Assembly: GCA_964017235.1 (NCBI GenBank)
Contig: OZ024929.1
Coordinates: 29,509,464 to 29,573,463 of the forward strand
Direction: 5' to 3'
DNA from: Sabellastarte sp. h YS-2021
Taxonomy: Eukaryota > Annelida > Polychaeta > Sabellida > Sabellidae
Length of the DNA stretch: 64,000 bases
Shown here: positions 60,481-64,000 of the stretch, in pieces
Numbering within the stretch: position 1 is the stretch's first letter
Layout of the letters: each line of letters opens with the position of its first letter
The notes under the pieces: model-generated
Told to the model about the DNA's origin: nothing
What the model saw: the letters and a program-made list of their open reading frames with translations, nothing else
Databases searched by the model: none
Translations under genes and position numbers: made by a program

Positions 60481-61726
60481 GCAATTTTACAACTATCTCT
60501 TGTGTTGAATTCAGCTGGCTGTAGGTTTCCTCCATTAAAAAGGTATTTCTTTAATCGCACGTCTTATTTGTAGATTTGACAGTTGCTGGGAAAGCCCTTG
60601 TGAGCTATATTTAGAAGCACTCGTTCGGTGTGTCACGTGATCCGCTTGCTGGTCGGAAAGAGACACGATTGGCTGACTGGAGATGACGTCGGTGGTCGTG
60701 TTCTTTGTGTGATACTTAACCAGCAACTTTACAGTCCACAAAACCCACTACTGACAACAAGGCCGGGTCTGCAAGGCAGGGACTTGAATCACAGTAGACG
60801 TGAGCTCTGAGAACGCACCTACTACCTTCCTGGTCGGAGAAAACACGTAACCAGCTTCGTGATCTGTTCGGTGAATCATGTGACCAGCTTCGTTATTTGG
60901 TAGGAAGGACGTGATTGGCTGACTGGATATGACGTCAGAGGTCACGTTCTTTTAAGCTGGCCGGTCGGGTGATTGCAGAGAAGCCTGGACCAGTGTACTC
61001 TGTATATGAAGTCCTGGCCGGTCTGAAGTCGGTTCTTCTTCTTAGCCAGCTGTACACTCAAACCAGTGTCCTGGCCATCCACTGCCCTTATTACCGACAC
61101 AAGGGCCGGGTCCACAAGGGTGGGACTGAGAGTGACTAAAGATGGTTCCTTCTGTGCAAGCTGTGAAGAAATCTGAAGAATTCATCTCATGCTTCTGATG
61201 AAAAAACTCAAAACTCGAGCTGGCTGGTGTGACTGATGCCTTACAGCAGAGAAGTCTTTACCAGTGCGCTCTGATGAAGAATGCACCTCGGGGAATTCCT
61301 TCTATTTACAGTGCTCAAAACTACGTAGACTGAGGTTTCCGTGATTTCTAAGACGTTTCTATGATGACAGTAGCTGGAAGGTTATAGATGGTACATTCAA
61401 ACAAAGACACGGATAAAAATACCTGCAAATAGTATATCCATAATTCCTCAATAATGTCGATCTGCCCCTAACAACACAATGGTTGAGTGGGAGGAAACTA
61501 GCAAAATGGCTGCCTTCATAATTCACGTCGATTACTGCCCTATCCTCAAAATTAAATTGAGTCAACTAGGGAGCAGATTTCTGACTGTATATCCGTGCTT
61601 GATCAGTAGAAAACACTTCTACACTGAAACTATCCACATATAAGGTTGAAAATCCGCCATAATGCACACTTTTCCTTAAAATATCTGGAGATTGTTGAAA
61701 ACATGTTCGCACAGTACACGCGCCAA
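60481..61726. other. DIRS C region in place of gag, second part
   Basis: Two related segments with ATTGGCTGACTGGA and GACGTC (near 60668 and 60915) and GTGACCAGCTTCG or GTAACCAGCTTCG motifs suggest an internal duplication. No gag or host exon recognised. Confidence 0.55.
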
Positions 61727-61899
61727 ACGAAAAAGATGCTATGACGTCAGGTTGTCTAGACAGGACGGAAGTACGATGCGCCATCTGGGGAGTGCACAGT
61801 ACAACGGACCGGCCAGCCGGTGGAAACACAGGACGTCTTTTTCAGGCGTTTGGCGGGCCAGTCTGCGCCGACCGGTTTAGCAATTGTCCACTGGATAGG
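61727..61899 (-). repeat. DIRS C right inverted terminal repeat
   Basis: Inverse of 55948-56120 with about ten differences; also carries TGACGTCA. The element ends at CAATAAAA, 61918. Confidence 0.9.
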
Positions 61900-61918
61900 A
61901 TGTATTAACGCAATAAAA

Positions 61919-62700
61919 TGTGTATATTAAATACTTTTACAGATACAAGACATTTATTCATTTTAGTAGCTATGACTGAGCTATGCAAAGAGCTATAGAT
62001 CTGAAATTTCACTATGTGGTAGATCAGCTAAAAGTAGACCAATGACTTATTTAGAAGAAATTGCCTACCTGTATTACTTTTAGAGATAAAAGACATTTTC
62101 TCATTTTAGTAGCTATTACTCAGCTATCCAAACAGCTACACTTCTGCAACTTCACTATGTGGTAGATCATCCAAAAGTAGGTGAACGACTTATTTAGAAG
62201 AAATTGCCTATCTGTAATACTTTTAAAGATAAAGGGTATTGACTCATTTTAGTAGCTATTACTCAGTTATGCAAAGAGCTACAGTTGTGCAGCCTCACTA
62301 TGTGGTAGATCACCCAAAAGTTGGTGAGTGACTTATTTAGAAGAAATTGCCTACCTGTAATACTTTTAAAGATAAAGGGTATTGACTCATTGCAGTAGCT
62401 ATTACTCAGTTATGCAAAGAGCTACAGTTGTGCAGCTTCACTATGTGGTAGATCACCCAAAAGTTGGTGAGCGACTTATTCAGAAGAAATTGCCTATCTG
62501 CAATACTTTTAGAGATAAAAGACATTTACTCATTTTAGTAGCTACGAGTGTGCTATGCAAAAAGCTATACATCTGCAACTTCACTATGTGGTAGATCAGC
62601 CAGAAGTAGGTGAATGACTTATTTAGAAGAAACTGCCTATCTATAATACTTTTAGAGATAAAAAACATTTATTCATTTTAGTAGCTATTACTCAGCTATC
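61919..62700. repeat. Tandem array family J, right block
   Basis: Five to six more monomers of about 142 bp (CTATGTGGTAGATCA at about 62013, 62156, 62299, 62442 and 62585), continuing the array cut by DIRS C. Confidence 0.78.
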
Positions 62701-63127
62701 AAATCACTTAGCTATTGACTTACATCTGCAAAAGCAACAAAAATATAAAGGACACAGGAAAGAATGCTAGATGAATGGATGCTAGAAACTAGATGAATGG
62801 ATGCTAGAAACTAGATGAATAACAAATGAAAAGATTTGCCTAACCTTAATACTTGTGAAGGCATTTCACATTTATTTCTGTCGTAATTTTGCTACAGATA
62901 AGAAAATAGCTATTACTCACTTAGGACATGCAATGGAACCCCAAACGATATGCCATGTTATAGTTAAGGTAAAAGTAGCTGAACAAATTATTTTAGGAAA
63001 ATACTCTTAGTGAAATAGTTTTGGAGTTACAATGGATTTACACAACAGTCAGAATTTCAAAGTAGCTATTACTCAGCTATCCAATGTGCAACAGATCTGA
63101 AACTTTACTATGTGATAGCTTATAAAA
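62701..63127. other. Spacer with short 22-bp triplication
   Basis: ATGCTAGATGAATGG and close variants repeat three times at 62766-62820. A degraded family J-like stretch (TAGCTATTACTCAGCTATCC) is near 63062. Otherwise nothing. Confidence 0.55.
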
Positions 63128-64000
63128 AAAAAATAGCATCAGAGATGCCCGTACCCCACAGCCTTGGGAATTATTTTCAACACCATGAGATATAGAAGTA
63201 CTGTACCAGTACAAACTTCAGGATACTTTCAGAGCACTGTCAGTTATATAAAGGTCCAAACAATGTTTAAATGGAGAAATAATGTTTAAAAGAAAGATAA
63301 TGCGTATAAAGATGAAGTATTAAAACAAGATAATACAATGACGAGATGACAGCATTAATCAGTAAACAAAAATTCAACACTCTTTATATACATCTGCATT
63401 TCCGAATTATGGTTTAGATGGTTTGAATATTACCATGCATACAGAAGTGGTAATACATTTAATGAATGCTTATGTGTGGTGTTGGAGTAAAATCTGCGGC
63501 TCACTTGATGAAATTCTATCTCTTACAATGGGAAGTTATGAAAGTAAAATTCTTAATAAATTCTAATATGACTTTTGCTTAATCTGCACCAAAAGACAGA
63601 CCCAAAGGTGCAACAAGATTTTAAAGGTCAAGGTCACTACGGCAAGGTAAGAGGTCAAATTAAGGTCACACCATGATAATACACACCTATAGCCAATAAC
63701 CAATGTCCCTACCAAGTATCAACTTCCTACACCTTACAGTTTCCGAGATATAGCCCGGACAAGATTTTCAAACTCAAGGTCACTACGGCAAGGTCAAAGG
63801 TCAAATCAAGGTCAGACCATGACGTTGCACAGCTACACCCCCTAACCAATGTCCCTACCAAGTATCAACTTCCTACACCTTACGGTTTCTGAGATACAGC
63901 CCGGACAAACTATTTCCCGCCGCCCGCCCACCCACCCGCCTGGACGCCCGCCCGCCCATCCGGACACCATGGGTGAAAACAATACCCCAACAGCCATTAA
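63128..64000. mobile_element. AGGTCA element family E, copy 4, short, cut by window end
   Basis: Complete left end (ATAGCATCAGAGATGCCC), the full lead, only two AGGTCA monomers (63620-63900), the C-rich stretch and the start of the right end (CAACAGCC). It shows that monomer number varies greatly between copies. Confidence 0.82.

Larger units (their letters stand above)
55907..61918 (-). mobile_element. DIRS retrotransposon C (6.0 kb), gag-less
   Basis: Same family as A by its terminal repeats (55948-56120 and 61727-61899) and complementary region (56151-56249). The two terminal repeats differ at about ten of 172 positions, so it is older than A and B. The recombinase, RNase H and RT are decayed. 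No gag similarity was found between 59650 and 61720, where 60-bp tandem repeats and unfamiliar sequence stand instead. Inserted within the family J array. Confidence 0.88.

Noticed and set aside
59904-60560. 218-residue repetitive protein
   Set aside because: Produced by an eight-fold 60-bp repeat; other frames of the same stretch are equally open.

Overview
This is animal nuclear DNA: intron-rich, repeat-dense, with GT-AG introns, tRNA-derived SINEs, an L1/Tx1-type LINE and DIRS-type (tyrosine-recombinase) retrotransposons. No bacterial, organellar or viral genome organisation is visible. The protein evidence suggests an invertebrate. The host gene is WDR33-like but clearly diverged from the vertebrate and insect versions, so a non-bilaterian or other marine invertebrate is possible. 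I cannot name the phylum.

One host gene is recognised, on the minus strand: the first ten coding exons of WDR33, the polyadenylation-signal-reading subunit of the cleavage and polyadenylation specificity factor. They lie at 47712 (start codon), then near 38.0, 37.7, 36.3, 35.7, 12.5, 10.8, 9.1, 3.6 and 3.1 kb. The phases of all exon junctions agree. The gene runs off the left edge of the window, and most of its span is intron filled with transposons.

Four DIRS retrotransposons lie in the same orientation as the gene. A (12677-19007) and an old, twice-interrupted element D (19995-33704) are in intron 5. B (39820-46188), the best preserved, is in intron 1. C (55907-61918) is upstream of the gene and lacks a recognisable gag. 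Each shows the DIRS signature: inverted terminal repeats plus an internal complementary region beside the left end that joins the complements of both termini. Coding order on the minus strand is gag, RT-RNase H, tyrosine recombinase.

The rest is mostly several families of non-autonomous elements. Each carries internal tandem repeats of about 140-165 bp, and several end in a short GC-rich hairpin, resembling Helentron-derived HINE/DINE-1/pearl elements. One family (about 6.7-8.5, 25.6-32.0, 52.7-55.0 and 63.1-64.0 kb) is packed with AGGTCA direct repeats. Others are at 5.35-6.7 and 49.8-51.4 kb; 22.1-24.3, 38.6-38.9 and 46.5-46.9 kb; 39.0-39.8 plus 46.2-46.6 and 48.9-49.6 kb; 30.1-30.8 kb; and 55.2-55.9 plus 61.9-62.7 kb. 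DIRS B and C are inserted inside two of these arrays, and the AGGTCA and 22-24 kb families are inserted inside DIRS D, so relative ages can be read. All boundaries and homologies come from reading and comparing the sequence by eye; no database search was run.
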